In this document: piece after piece, positions 1 to 8,435 of the stretch
Layout: every line of letters starts with the position of its first letter
How positions within the stretch are numbered: the stretch's first letter is position 1
DNA from: Ardenticatenaceae bacterium
GTDB lineage: Bacteria; Chloroflexota; Anaerolineae; Promineifilales; Promineifilaceae
Assembly: GCA_020634565.1 (NCBI GenBank)
Contig: JACKBN010000014.1
Location: 1-64,000, forward strand
Direction: 5' to 3'
Length of the DNA: 64,000 bases
Translations under genes and position numbers: made by a program
The notes under the pieces: model-generated
Databases searched by the model: none
What the model was told of the DNA's origin: nothing
What the model saw: only the letters and a program-made list of their open reading frames with translations

Positions 1-22
1 TGCCACCTGCATACAGCTCTGA
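1..22 (+). CDS. Possible 3' end of an upstream gene (hypC-like?)
   Basis: The frame entering the window reads A-T-C-I-Q-L and stops with TGA at 20-22, 12 bases before the hypD start. hypC commonly lies just upstream of hypD, so this may be its tail, but six residues cannot identify it. This is an inference from gene order only. Confidence 0.25.
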
Positions 23-34
23 GGAAATGATTTT

Positions 35-1135
35 ATGAAATATGTAGATGAATATCGCGACGCCAAGCTAGTTAAAAAAATCGCGGCAGAAATTCGACGA
101 ATCACCACCAAACCGTGGGTTCTCATGGAGATTTGCGGTGGTCAAACACACGCGATTATGCATTACGGCATCGACCAGCTGCTGCCGCCAGAAATCGAAC
201 TGGTGCACGGTCCCGGCTGCCCCGTTTGCGTCACACCGCTGGAACAAATTGATAAAGCGCTGGAAATCGCCAGCCGCCCAGACGTGATCTTCACCTCCTA
301 CGGCGACATGCTGCGCGTGCCCGGCTCCAGCAAAGACCTCTTTTCCATCCGTGCGACCGGTGGCGACGTGCGTGTAGTTTACTCGCCGCTCGATGCCGTC
401 AAGCTGGCGCAGGAAAACCCGGACAAGCAGGTGGTCTTTTTTGCCATCGGCTTTGAGACAACAGCCCCCGCCAATGCGATGAGTGTGGTGCAGGCCAAAG
501 CACTCGGCTTGAAGAACTTTAGCGTGCTCGTTTCCCACGTGCGCGTACCACCTGCCATGCACGCCATTCTCGGCTCACCACGCAACCGCGTACAAGGCTT
601 TTTAGCGGCGGGTCATGTGAATGCGGTGATGGGCTACTGGGAGTATCCGGAAATCGCGGCCCAGTACCAGGTGCCGATGGTTATTACCGGCTTTGAGCCA
701 TTAGACATTATGCAGGGGATTTTGCAGACGGTGCAGCAGTTGGAAGACGGCCGTTTCGAAATCGAAAATGCCTACCCCCGCGCCGTCACTTTTGCAGGCA
801 ACAAACCTGCTCAGGCCGTCATCAACCAGGTCTTTCAGGAATGCGACCGCAAATGGCGCGGCATTGGCACCATTCCCATGAGCGGCTGGTGCCTGCGTCC
901 CGAATTTGCCGACTTCAACGCGGAAATTCGCTTCGACGTGGCCGACATCCAGCCAGAAGAGTCACCCCTCTGCATCTCTGGCCTCATTTTGCAGGGGCTA
1001 AAAAAGCCCAACGAATGCCCCGCCTTCGGCAAAGAATGTACACCGGAGCATCCGCTGGGCGCCACCATGGTCTCTGGCGAAGGCGCGTGCGCCGCTTACT
1101 ACCGCTATCGTCGGGATGAGCTGTTAGTGTCATAG
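35..1135 (+). CDS. hypD: Hydrogenase maturation factor HypD
   Basis: HypD is the iron-sulfur scaffold on which the Fe(CN)2CO group of [NiFe]-hydrogenase is assembled with HypC; it works in the cytoplasm. The 366-residue length is normal. Visible family motifs are C34-GGQTH, the GPGCPVC motif (C62 and C65) that takes part in cyanide transfer, and a C-terminal cysteine-rich region (around residues 323-350: ECPAFGKEC and GEGACAAYY) that holds the [4Fe-4S] cluster. GAGGAAATG upstream of the ATG serves as ribosome binding site. hypE follows after 108 bases. The hydrogenase structural genes are outside the window. Confidence 0.97.
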   Translation: MKYVDEYRDAKLVKKIAAEIRRITTKPWVLMEICGGQTHAIMHYGIDQLLPPEIELVHGPGCPVCVTPLEQIDKALEIASRPDVIFTSYGDMLRVPGSSKDLFSIRATGGDVRVVYSPLDAVKLAQENPDKQVVFFAIGFETTAPANAMSVVQAKALGLKNFSVLVSHVRVPPAMHAILGSPRNRVQGFLAAGHVNAVMGYWEYPEIAAQYQVPMVITGFEPLDIMQGILQTVQQLEDGRFEIENAYPRAVTFAGNKPAQAVINQVFQECDRKWRGIGTIPMSGWCLRPEFADFNAEIRFDVADIQPEESPLCISGLILQGLKKPNECPAFGKECTPEHPLGATMVSGEGACAAYYRYRRDELLVS

Positions 1136-1143
1136 TTTTGGAA

Positions 1144-1227
1144 CACAGAGTTGCACAGAGAACCACAGAGGGGCACAGAGGAGTTAATGAGTTTTTCTCT
1201 GCGCTCTCCGCGCCCTCTGCGGTGAAA
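1144..1227. repeat. CACAGAG-type intergenic repeat between hypD and hypE
   Basis: CACAGAG occurs four times with an exact 10-base period (1144, 1154, 1164 and 1174). It is followed by a pyrimidine/GC arm, CTCTGCG...CCCTCTGCGGTG (1197-1224), which is an imperfect inverted complement of the first arm. The right arm resembles the element at 46339-46364, so this is a dispersed family. The RNA could fold into a long hairpin between hypD and hypE. It is non-coding; its role is not known to me. Confidence 0.7.
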
Positions 1228-1243
1228 AAATCAAAGGAATCTC

Positions 1244-2320
1244 ATGAGCGAAAATCATCAGGCTGAGCCTGTTTACATTGAATCCCCGATGTGCCCCATG
1301 CCCATTCGCGACCGGGGCACCATCATTTTGGGCCACGGCAGCGGGGGCAAACTGTCGCACGATCTCATCAAAGAGCGCTTTTTGCCTACGTTCGACAACG
1401 ACGTGCTGCGGCGCGGCGATGACGCGGGCGTGGTGCAACCAACCGCCTGCGCCCAACTGGCCATCAGCACCGACTCGCACGTGGTGAAGCCACTGTTCTT
1501 CCCCGGTGGGGACATTGGTCGTCTGGCCGTCAGCGGCACGGTAAACGATGTGGTGGTGATGGGCGCCAAACCGCTCTACCTGACGGTAGGCTTTATCTTG
1601 GAAGAAGGGCTGGAAATTGGTGTGCTGGAGCGGATTGTGGATTCTATTCAGGAAACGGCCGTTGCCGCCGACATCCAAATCGTAGCTGGAGACACCAAAG
1701 TGGTGGAACGCGGCAAAGCGGATGGCGTGTACATCAACACCGCAGGCGTGGGGCTGATGCTGCCCGCCACCAATATTTCTGGAGCGAACGCCCAGCCGGG
1801 GGACGTGGTCATCGTCTCAGGCACGCTGGGCGACCACGGCATTGCCGTCCTTAGCGCCCGGGGTGACCTGGGCTTTGAAACTGACATCCAAAGCGACGTC
1901 GCCCCGCTCAACAAGATGGTGCTGGCCATGCTGGATGTCAGCGAAGAAATTCACGTCCTGCGCGATCCTACTCGCGGCGGTCTGGCCACAACGCTAAACG
2001 AAATTGCCCAGCAATCGGGCGTAAGCATCGTGCTGGAAGAAGAAAGTTTGCCAATACGGCCGCAAGTGCGCGCTGCCTGCGAAATGTTGGGCTTTGATCC
2101 TCTGATGATTGCCAACGAGGGCAAGGTGGTGGTTATCGTGCCCGAAGCGGAAGCAGAGAAAATTTTGGCCACGATGCACCGGTTCCCCGAGGGTGAAGGC
2201 GCCACAATCATTGGCCGAGTCGCGAAAGAGCCAGTCGGTCGGGTGCTGCTGCAAAATCCTTACGGCAGCAAGCGCATCGTAGACATGCTAATGGGCGAAA
2301 TTTTGCCCCGCATTTGCTAG
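1244..2320 (+). CDS. hypE: Hydrogenase maturation factor HypE
   Basis: HypE dehydrates the carbamoyl group delivered by HypF on its own C-terminal cysteine to thiocyanate, the source of the CN ligands for HypD. The 358-residue protein shows the PurM/AIR-synthase fold signatures: an N-terminal I-L-G-H-G-S-G-G-K loop, R-R-G-D-D-A-G-V, and G-T-V-N-D-V-V-V-M-G-A. It ends in the diagnostic P-R-I-C, with Cys358 as the modified residue. CAAAGGAATCTC upstream of ATG 1244 is the likely ribosome binding site. Its stop codon overlaps the stop of the convergent helicase gene in a shared CTAG (2317-2320). Confidence 0.97.
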   Translation: MSENHQAEPVYIESPMCPMPIRDRGTIILGHGSGGKLSHDLIKERFLPTFDNDVLRRGDDAGVVQPTACAQLAISTDSHVVKPLFFPGGDIGRLAVSGTVNDVVVMGAKPLYLTVGFILEEGLEIGVLERIVDSIQETAVAADIQIVAGDTKVVERGKADGVYINTAGVGLMLPATNISGANAQPGDVVIVSGTLGDHGIAVLSARGDLGFETDIQSDVAPLNKMVLAMLDVSEEIHVLRDPTRGGLATTLNEIAQQSGVSIVLEEESLPIRPQVRAACEMLGFDPLMIANEGKVVVIVPEAEAEKILATMHRFPEGEGATIIGRVAKEPVGRVLLQNPYGSKRIVDMLMGEILPRIC

Positions 2321-3597
2321 CTGCTCGATCCACCCCGACTACGGCCACGCCCTCCGCGTCGCCGCCTGTTTGGTTCACGCTTCTCCCCAGAGCGGCGCGA
2401 ATAGTTGCCGTGAGGTTTGCTAGTTGGCTCAGGCCGTGTATTTTGGGCAGGCCGCAGCGCTTTTTCCGGATCAAAACTGCCATAATCAAAATCAGGCCAG
2501 CGGCGTCGTTCCAGGCGCATTTTTAGCACCCGCTCGATGTCACGCACCATGGCGGCATCCTCGTCGGTGGCAAAGGTGAAGGCGTCGCCCTCTTCCGCAG
2601 CCCGCCCCGTACGGCCGATTCTGTGCGTGTACGCATCTACCGTGTCTGGCATGTCAAAGTTGATCACGTGCGAAATTTCGGCCACGTCAATGCCGCGGGC
2701 CGCAATATCAGTCGCCACCAAAATATCGTACTTGCCACTGCGAAAACCATCCATCGCCTTTTGCCGCCGATTCTGTGACATGTTCCCTTGCAGCGCTTCA
2801 GCCTTGAAACCTTTTTTATCCAAATCACGCGCCAGAAACCGCGCCCGCCGCTTGGTGCGGGTAAACACCAGCACTCGCCCAGTGGCCATCTCGTCGAGCA
2901 TGGTGAAGAGCAGCTCTTTCTTCATGCCCTGAGGCACAGGATACAGCGCATGAGACACCGTCTTTGCCGGGGCAATCATGCCAATTTGTACGGTGACCGG
3001 GTCGTCTAAAATGTCATCGGCCAGTTCGCGGATGTCGTCTGGCATGGTGGCGGAAAAGAAGAGCGTTTGTTCCCGATTGGGCACCAGCTTGAGGATGCGG
3101 CGAATGTCCGGCAAGAAGCCCATGTCGCACATGCGGTCCGCCTCATCCAACACCAACACTTCCACTTTGGAAAGATCAATGTGCCTTTCACCAGCCAAAT
3201 CCAGTAAACGGCCAGGACAGGCAACCACAATTTCGACACCGTGGCGCAAGGCATCGATCTGCGCTTTTTTGCCCACGCCGCCATAGACGGTGGTGCTGCG
3301 AACTTTGGTGTATTTGCCGAGATCAACGGCCGTTTGGTGGATCTGTTCTGCCAATTCCCGGGTAGGCGCCACGATGAGCGCGCGCACCTGGCGCAGCGGT
3401 CCACGGGTGAGGCGTTGCAGGATGGGTAACATGAAAGCGGCCGTTTTCCCCGTACCCGTCTGTGCCAAACCGAGCAAATCGGATTCTGCGAGAACATGCG
3501 GGATGGCTTGCGTTTGAATGGGGGTTGGTTCAGTAAAACCGATATCTTTGATGCCCGCCTCGATGCGGGCGTCAAACGAAAATTGCGTAAAACTCAC
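2317..3597 (-). CDS. DEAD-box ATP-dependent RNA helicase (RhlE-like)
   Basis: ATP-dependent RNA unwinding enzyme, probably in cold adaptation, ribosome assembly or RNA decay. All helicase motifs are readable: Q motif region (F-T-E-P-T-P-I-Q), A-Q-T-G-T-G-K-T, P-T-R-E-L-A-E, V-L-D-E-A-D, S-A-T, and H-R-I-G-R-T-G-R. The tail is basic and rich in Arg/Gly (R-R-R-R-G-G-R-G-R-S-R-G-G-S-S-S), as in RNA-binding tails of RhlE-type helicases. I chose the GTG at 3597 (426 aa), because AAGGAG lies 8 bases before it; an upstream ATG at 3627 would add ten residues without such a site. RhlE, DeaD and CshA cannot be told apart here. Confidence 0.93.
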   Translation of the reverse strand: MSFTQFSFDARIEAGIKDIGFTEPTPIQTQAIPHVLAESDLLGLAQTGTGKTAAFMLPILQRLTRGPLRQVRALIVAPTRELAEQIHQTAVDLGKYTKVRSTTVYGGVGKKAQIDALRHGVEIVVACPGRLLDLAGERHIDLSKVEVLVLDEADRMCDMGFLPDIRRILKLVPNREQTLFFSATMPDDIRELADDILDDPVTVQIGMIAPAKTVSHALYPVPQGMKKELLFTMLDEMATGRVLVFTRTKRRARFLARDLDKKGFKAEALQGNMSQNRRQKAMDGFRSGKYDILVATDIAARGIDVAEISHVINFDMPDTVDAYTHRIGRTGRAAEEGDAFTFATDEDAAMVRDIERVLKMRLERRRWPDFDYGSFDPEKALRPAQNTRPEPTSKPHGNYSRRSGEKREPNRRRRGGRGRSRGGSSS

Positions 3598-3763
3598 TAA
3601 AAATACTCCTTGGCAGCCGGGAGCCAAGTCATATTCTTAGCCCGGTTATCGCCAATATTGACATCTGAATCTGCAAATGGGCGCAGACACGAACTGCCAG
3701 TATATGCGTTTCGCAAATAGAAAACCACTTTTGCGATGGTTAGGCTCGTGTTACCATTGGCGC

Positions 3764-4534
3764 ATGTCACCACAAACGCTGCTCACTATTGGCCAGCTCG
3801 GCAAATTGGCCCAGATGCCGCCCTCTACCCTGCGCTATTACGAAAAAGAGGGTTTGCTGACGCCACACGGCCGTTCCGACTCTGGCTACAGGCTCTACCA
3901 ACCCCAAACGGCCGAACGCCTGCACCTCATCCAGCGCGCCCAGCGGTTAGGCTTCTCCCTGGCCGATATTCGCACCTTGCTGGCCGGTTGGGATGAAGGC
4001 AAAATCGCCAGCGACACATTGAGTGAACTGGCCGAAAACCGCTTCATCGCTCTGGAAAAGCAGCTCACTGAACTGCTGGTGCTGCGCCACGAGCTGGATT
4101 TGTTCCTGCAAGATGTGCAATCGCGCCAATCTCCGCTGCACCAGGAGCAAATCAGCGATCTGCTGGCCCGACTCTGTTCGCATCCAGCGGCGCAAACGCC
4201 AGCCAGCACCCTGCTGGATTGGTTGGGGCATTACGGGGGCTGCGTCCTAAATTCGGCCGTTGGCCACCAACTCCTCAACACCCTACGCGGCCAGCACGTG
4301 CACGTCTGGCAAGAAAATGATGCGTACCACATCCTCGTCGTCAGCGATGACCCGGCCATTGGTGACGCGCTGCGCCAGCTGACCCAGCTGGAGGCCGACT
4401 GCGCCGTGCACCCCAACGCCACCCCCGAATTTTCCCCCAACGACGACGGCTTCCTCCTCATCGCCAGCGGCGACAGCGCCTTCATTTTGGCCCGCCTCTT
4501 TCTTGCCCTTGAATCAGAAAACGGCATCCAATAA
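3764..4534 (+). CDS. MerR-family transcriptional regulator with extended C-terminal domain
   Basis: The N-terminal 70 residues are a typical MerR winged helix: L-T-I-G-Q-L-G-K-L-A, then S-T-L-R-Y-Y-E-K-E-G-L-L, then G-Y-R-L-Y. A dimerisation helix follows (about residues 80-115). The 256-residue length is roughly twice that of metal sensors such as ZntR or CueR. The C-terminal 120 residues contain scattered cysteines (C-S-H-P, G-G-C-V, D-C-A-V-H) but not the usual metal-binding loop. The ATG at 3764 starts the conserved domain; an upstream in-frame ATG at 3677 would add 29 unmatched residues. There is no clear ribosome binding site. The heavy-metal ATPase lies 247 bases downstream behind a MerR-type promoter, so it is the likely target. 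Confidence 0.85.
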   Translation: MSPQTLLTIGQLGKLAQMPPSTLRYYEKEGLLTPHGRSDSGYRLYQPQTAERLHLIQRAQRLGFSLADIRTLLAGWDEGKIASDTLSELAENRFIALEKQLTELLVLRHELDLFLQDVQSRQSPLHQEQISDLLARLCSHPAAQTPASTLLDWLGHYGGCVLNSAVGHQLLNTLRGQHVHVWQENDAYHILVVSDDPAIGDALRQLTQLEADCAVHPNATPEFSPNDDGFLLIASGDSAFILARLFLALESENGIQ

Positions 4535-4557
4535 TCTTTTCATTTTGAAAAACGAAT

Positions 4558-4625
4558 GGGACGCGGATTAACGCAGATAACGCAGATAAGAAAAAATCAG
4601 CGTCATCCGCGTTAATCTGCGTCCT
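4558..4625. repeat. Inverted intergenic repeat after the MerR gene
   Basis: The left arm, GGGACGCGGATTAACGCAG (from 4558), reads as an imperfect inverted copy of the right arm ending CCGCGTTAATCTGCGTCCT (4606-4624). The left arm contains a short direct repeat, AACGCAGATAACGCAGATAA. It is palindromic and non-coding, lies directly after the merR stop, and could end its transcript. Similar 'ACGCGGATTAACGCAGAT' elements are familiar from intergenic DNA of many environmental bacteria (general knowledge, not checked). Confidence 0.7.
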
Positions 4626-4660
4626 ATTTTTTAGTAAGTTTGCTCAGAGAAAACTGCCCC

Positions 4661-4692
4661 TTGACTTTCAACCCGACTTTAAGGTGTATTAT
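4661..4692 (+). promoter_or_regulatory. MerR-type promoter of the metal ATPase gene
   Basis: TTGACT (4661-4666) and TATTAT (4687-4692) are separated by 20 bases, longer than the usual 17. Such overlong spacers are the mark of promoters that need DNA distortion by a MerR-family activator. Within the spacer, ACTTT (4664) and AAGGT (4681) form an imperfect dyad centred near the spacer midpoint. The match to the adjacent MerR gene supports a metal-induced promoter. Confidence 0.5.
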
Positions 4693-4710
4693 CCAGAATG
4701 TAAGAAGTGA

Positions 4711-4750
4711 CAAGTTGCAGGTGGCAAGTGGATTTCGTACCTGCAACTTG
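4711..4750 (+). repeat. 12-bp inverted repeat in the leader of the metal ATPase gene
   Basis: CAAGTTGCAGGT (4711-4722) and ACCTGCAACTTG (4739-4750) are perfect inverted repeats around a 16-base loop. They lie between the promoter and the ATG at 4782, so the mRNA leader can fold into a strong hairpin. No U-tract follows, so it is not a simple terminator. It may be one copy of a dispersed repeat. Confidence 0.7.
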
Positions 4751-4781
4751 CGATTTGCAACATATTTTTGGAGATTGATTT

Positions 4782-7013
4782 ATGACGAACACCCAACACA
4801 CTTTTCGCGTCACCGGGATGGATTGCGCCAGCTGTGCGCAGACGGTGGAAAATGGCGTCGCCAAGCTGGATGGCGTGGAACTGTGCCAACTAAACTTTAC
4901 AACGGAAACGTTGCGCGTGTCGGGAACGGCCGTTCCCCAAAACATCGTCGCACGCATTCAGGAGCTAGGGTACGACGTAGCTTCCCCTGACGACAATGTG
5001 GAAACGTCCGAACCGCAAAACTTTTGGCAGTTCATGCGCCAGCGGCAGGAAACGACCCTCGCCTTGGTCGGGGCACTGCTTATTTTACCCGGGCTGCTCT
5101 TCAACGAACTGCTGCCGATGCTCGGCTGGGAGCATCCCCTGCTGAACGTCACGTCCGTAGCGGCGTTGGTGCTGGCAGGCTGGCCCATTGCCCGCAGCGG
5201 CTGGCGCTCCCTGCGCATCAACCACGAGCTGACGATTAACGCCCTCATGACCATCGCCGCCGTCGGCGCGCTGTTTATCGGCGCGTACACCGAGGCGGGA
5301 CTGGTGATGGTGCTGTTTGCCATTGGCGAAGCGTTGGAGGGGTATACGGCCGTTCGCGCCCGCAGCAGCATCCGCAGCCTGATGCGCGTCTCGCCCCAAA
5401 CCGCCACGGTCATGCGCCCCTGTATGGATTGCGAAACACATTTGGGCCAAGATGGCTACACGCAAGGCGAATGCCCGTTTTGTGGCATCGAGCCACACAA
5501 AGTGCCTGTGGAAGAGGTGAAATTGGGGGAAACGGTGATTGTAAAACCTGGGGAACGGGTGCCGGTAGACGGCCGTATTCTCAGCGGCAGTTCTACGGTA
5601 GACCAAGCCACCATCACTGGCGAAAGCGCCCCCATCCCCAAGCAGCCAGACGACACCGTGTTTGCCAGCAGCATCAACGGCGCAGGTGTGCTGCATTTGG
5701 AAGTAACGCATCTGGCGGCCGACAGCACCATCAGCCGCCTCATCAAGCTGGTGGAAGAAGCCCAGGAGCGACGCGCCCCGGCACAACGTTTTGTGGATCG
5801 GTTTGCGCGCATCTATACACCTGCCGTGGTTGTCTTGGCTATTTTCGTGGCGATTTTGCCTCCGCTGCTCTGGCAGCAACCGTTTATTGATACGGTCACG
5901 CCCATCAACGGCTGGCTCTACCGTGCGCTGGCGCTGCTGGTGGTCGCCTGCCCCTGCGCACTGGTCATCAGCACGCCCGTTAGCCTGGTAAGCGCTCTGA
6001 GCAACGCGGCCAAAAATGGCGTCCTCATTAAAGGCGGCGCTTATTTGGAAGCGTTGAGCCAGATCAAGCTGGTGGCCTTCGACAAGACGGGCACGCTCAC
6101 GCAGGGCAGACCGGCCGTCACGCACTTTCAATCGATCAACTGCCAGGGCAATGGCTGCGCTTCCTGTGATGATTTGTTGGGATTAACCCACGCGGTTGAG
6201 CAATCCAGCGAGCATCCTCTGGCGCAGGCAGTTGCGCAGGCAGCCGACGTACAGCACGTGCAAAATCGGTACCCGGCAGCGACGGACGTGCAGGCGAGAG
6301 TGGGCGCGGGCATTGCGGGCACGGTTAATGGGCGGCAGGTGCTCATTGGCAGCCATCGCGCCTTGAACAACTTGGCGCACGACACCCACTGTGAAGCCAT
6401 CTCTGCGGCCGAGGCCGAGGGTCTGACGGCGATGTTGGTCAGTGCAGACAACCAATATTTGGGCTATCTCACAGTGGCAGATCAGGTGCGAGATGATGCA
6501 GGAACGGCCGTTTCTCACCTGCACAATCTGCACATCCAAACCGCCATGCTCACGGGCGACAACGCCGCCACGGCAAACAACATTGCGGGGCAGACGGGCA
6601 TCGACCGCGTGTTTGCCAATCTGCTGCCAGAAGAGAAGGTTGAGAAGGTTGAGGAGTTGCTGGGCGAATACGGCCGTGTTGCCATGATCGGTGACGGCAT
6701 CAACGACGCCCCCGCTCTGGCCACCGCTACCGTCGGCATTGCCATGGGCGCCGCAGGCACAGACCAAGCTATGGAAACGGCCGATGTGGCGCTGATGCAA
6801 GACGATTTAAGCAAACTGCCGTACGCCATCCGCCTGAGCCGGGCCACCATGGGCACCATTCACACCAATGTCGCGTTGAGCCTGGGGCTAAAACTGATCT
6901 TTTTGCTGGCCCTGCTGCTGGGTTTTGGCACGATGTGGTTAGCCGTCTTTGCCGATGTCGGGGCTTCGCTGCTGGTCACGCTCAACGGCATGCGCCTGAC
7001 CAAGTTCAAGTAA
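4782..7013 (+). CDS. zntA: P1B-type heavy-metal ATPase, Zn/Cd/Pb class
   Basis: Membrane pump exporting divalent soft metals at the cost of ATP. The order is: N-terminal metal-binding domain with G-M-D-C-A-S-C (12-18), actuator domain (about 200-300), T-G-E-S, the membrane C-P-C (390-392), phosphorylation motif D-K-T-G-T (434-438), S-E-H-P-L in the nucleotide domain, and G-D-G-I-N-D. The last membrane pair carries N-V-A-L-S-L-G-L-K and D-V-G-A-S, the Lys/Asp pattern of the ZntA (P1B-2) class, which argues against a copper pump. Odd feature: residues 214-234 insert a C-x2-C...C-x2-C knuckle into the actuator domain, and C454/C459/C462 form another cysteine group. The 743-residue length is otherwise normal. 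GGAG upstream of ATG is the likely ribosome binding site. Confidence 0.93.
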   Translation: MTNTQHTFRVTGMDCASCAQTVENGVAKLDGVELCQLNFTTETLRVSGTAVPQNIVARIQELGYDVASPDDNVETSEPQNFWQFMRQRQETTLALVGALLILPGLLFNELLPMLGWEHPLLNVTSVAALVLAGWPIARSGWRSLRINHELTINALMTIAAVGALFIGAYTEAGLVMVLFAIGEALEGYTAVRARSSIRSLMRVSPQTATVMRPCMDCETHLGQDGYTQGECPFCGIEPHKVPVEEVKLGETVIVKPGERVPVDGRILSGSSTVDQATITGESAPIPKQPDDTVFASSINGAGVLHLEVTHLAADSTISRLIKLVEEAQERRAPAQRFVDRFARIYTPAVVVLAIFVAILPPLLWQQPFIDTVTPINGWLYRALALLVVACPCALVISTPVSLVSALSNAAKNGVLIKGGAYLEALSQIKLVAFDKTGTLTQGRPAVTHFQSINCQGNGCASCDDLLGLTHAVEQSSEHPLAQAVAQAADVQHVQNRYPAATDVQARVGAGIAGTVNGRQVLIGSHRALNNLAHDTHCEAISAAEAEGLTAMLVSADNQYLGYLTVADQVRDDAGTAVSHLHNLHIQTAMLTGDNAATANNIAGQTGIDRVFANLLPEEKVEKVEELLGEYGRVAMIGDGINDAPALATATVGIAMGAAGTDQAMETADVALMQDDLSKLPYAIRLSRATMGTIHTNVALSLGLKLIFLLALLLGFGTMWLAVFADVGASLLVTLNGMRLTKFK

Positions 7014-7118
7014 CTCAAACGTACGCAGATTGGACCAATTTAATCAGAGAAGCAGTAAACCGCTCTTAACTGAAATTGGTCCAATCTTTTAGATTTCCAA
7101 TTGGGAGCACACGCACAG

Positions 7119-7727
7119 ATGAAACTTTTTCTGTTAATTTACCTTGTTTTATTTTATGGTCTGGCCTTCTTTTGGCGCAGTTTTGCCACCTGGCGTGCCA
7201 CCGGCATCAATCCGTACCGGTTGGCGCAGGCAGAGGGTTTGGCCGGATTTCTGGGCAGACTTTTCCGGCTGGTTTCACTTGGCCTGGCAGCAGTTGTGCT
7301 GCTTTACACGCTGGCTCCGGCCAACTGGTACACCTATCTGGGGCCGCTGGTTTGGCTAGAGAGTGGGATGGTAACGGCCGTTGGTATCCTACTGCTCATT
7401 ATAGCCTTCTTTCTCGTGCTGATTGCCCAGGCACAGATGGGTAATTCCTGGCGCATCGGCATCGACGACAAACACAAAACCCAACTGGTGACCCACGGCA
7501 TTTTCCGCTTTTCACGCAACCCGATTTTCCTGGGGATGCGGCTCAATTTGCTTGGGCTGTTTCTGGTGCTACCCAACGCGGTAACACTCACCCTGTGGCT
7601 GCTTGGCGACGTCACCATCCATGCCCAGATTTTTCTGGAAGAGCAGCATTTAAACCAGCAGCATGGGACTATCTACCAAAGTTATCAGGCAATGACACCC
7701 AGGTATTTTGGCTGGCCCAGAAGTTAA
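7119..7727 (+). CDS. Isoprenylcysteine carboxyl methyltransferase-like membrane protein (copy 1)
   Basis: A 202-residue protein with about five hydrophobic segments and the ICMT/PEMT family C-terminal signature: G-I-F-R-F-S-R-N-P-I-F-L-G, then an E-E-Q-H-L turn and a final Y-x2-Y-x4-P-R-Y-F. Family members are SAM-dependent methyltransferases acting on lipids or small thiols in the membrane. The real bacterial substrate is unknown. ATG 7119 is preferred, with GGGAG upstream; a TTG at 7101 is in frame. A second member of the family starts 8 bases after its stop. Confidence 0.82.
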   Translation: MKLFLLIYLVLFYGLAFFWRSFATWRATGINPYRLAQAEGLAGFLGRLFRLVSLGLAAVVLLYTLAPANWYTYLGPLVWLESGMVTAVGILLLIIAFFLVLIAQAQMGNSWRIGIDDKHKTQLVTHGIFRFSRNPIFLGMRLNLLGLFLVLPNAVTLTLWLLGDVTIHAQIFLEEQHLNQQHGTIYQSYQAMTPRYFGWPRS

Positions 7728-7735
7728 CAACCGTC

Positions 7736-8293
7736 ATGATCAACATCGTTTTTTACCCAACGCTCTTGGTTGCCAGCGCGTTACTGGCATTGAGTCTTCT
7801 CGCGCTCTGGTGGGAACCGTTTCAATTTTGGCCACCGCCAAACAAAAAGAGCTGGCAATATCACACGTTCTGGACGCTGTTTCGCCTACAGTTTGGCGGC
7901 ATTTTGCTCCTGGCCTTCCTTGATTTCCAGCCTGTAGCTCCTTCTGATTTTTGGTGGCGCTACCTGCTAGGCGGGACTTTAACGGCTCTCGGCTTTGGCG
8001 CTGCCTTTGCCGCTACACATCATCTGGGTTGGGACAATGCGCATGGCGAAGATGTGGGGTTACAGACAACGGGTTGGTACCGCTGGAGCCGAAATCCAGT
8101 TTATGTTGTTTCCTTCGTTGGCATTATTGGCTTAGGGTTGCTCATCAATTCTGCTCGTCTTTGGCTTATTCTCATCCTGTGGATTCTTTTGTATGTCGTT
8201 GCGCCGTTTTTGGAAGAACGGTGGCTAACAAACCAGTATGGTGCAGCGTATGTGGCTTACAAAGAAAAGGTGCCGAGATTTTTTAGTTTTTGA
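7736..8293 (+). CDS. Isoprenylcysteine carboxyl methyltransferase-like membrane protein (copy 2)
   Basis: A 185-residue, strongly hydrophobic protein with the same closing pattern as its upstream neighbour: W-Y-R-W-S-R-N-P-V-Y, F-L-E-E-R-W-L, and Y-x2-Y-x3-V-P-R-F-F. It belongs to the same SAM-dependent methyltransferase-like family, but identity outside these motifs looks low, so this is an old duplication or a recruited pair rather than a recent copy. The ATG at 7736 is chosen because an in-frame upstream extension would run into the previous gene. The 8-base gap suggests translation of both from one mRNA and possibly a two-subunit enzyme. Confidence 0.8.
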   Translation: MINIVFYPTLLVASALLALSLLALWWEPFQFWPPPNKKSWQYHTFWTLFRLQFGGILLLAFLDFQPVAPSDFWWRYLLGGTLTALGFGAAFAATHHLGWDNAHGEDVGLQTTGWYRWSRNPVYVVSFVGIIGLGLLINSARLWLILILWILLYVVAPFLEERWLTNQYGAAYVAYKEKVPRFFSF

Positions 8294-8435
8294 GTTGGAA
8301 ACGGCCGTCCCATCCCCACAGCCTCATCCTTATACCAAAAATATACCCTGCCCCTGTATCGCGATAGATCGATCATGTTTCTGTGCCCTCCTACACTAAA
8401 TCAGGTTTAACAGAAACAGTAAAAGGATCACGCAT

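Noticed and set aside
5085..6131. Long open frame opposite the metal ATPase gene
   Set aside because: Antisense shadow of a clear P1B ATPase; no domain, no ribosome binding site.
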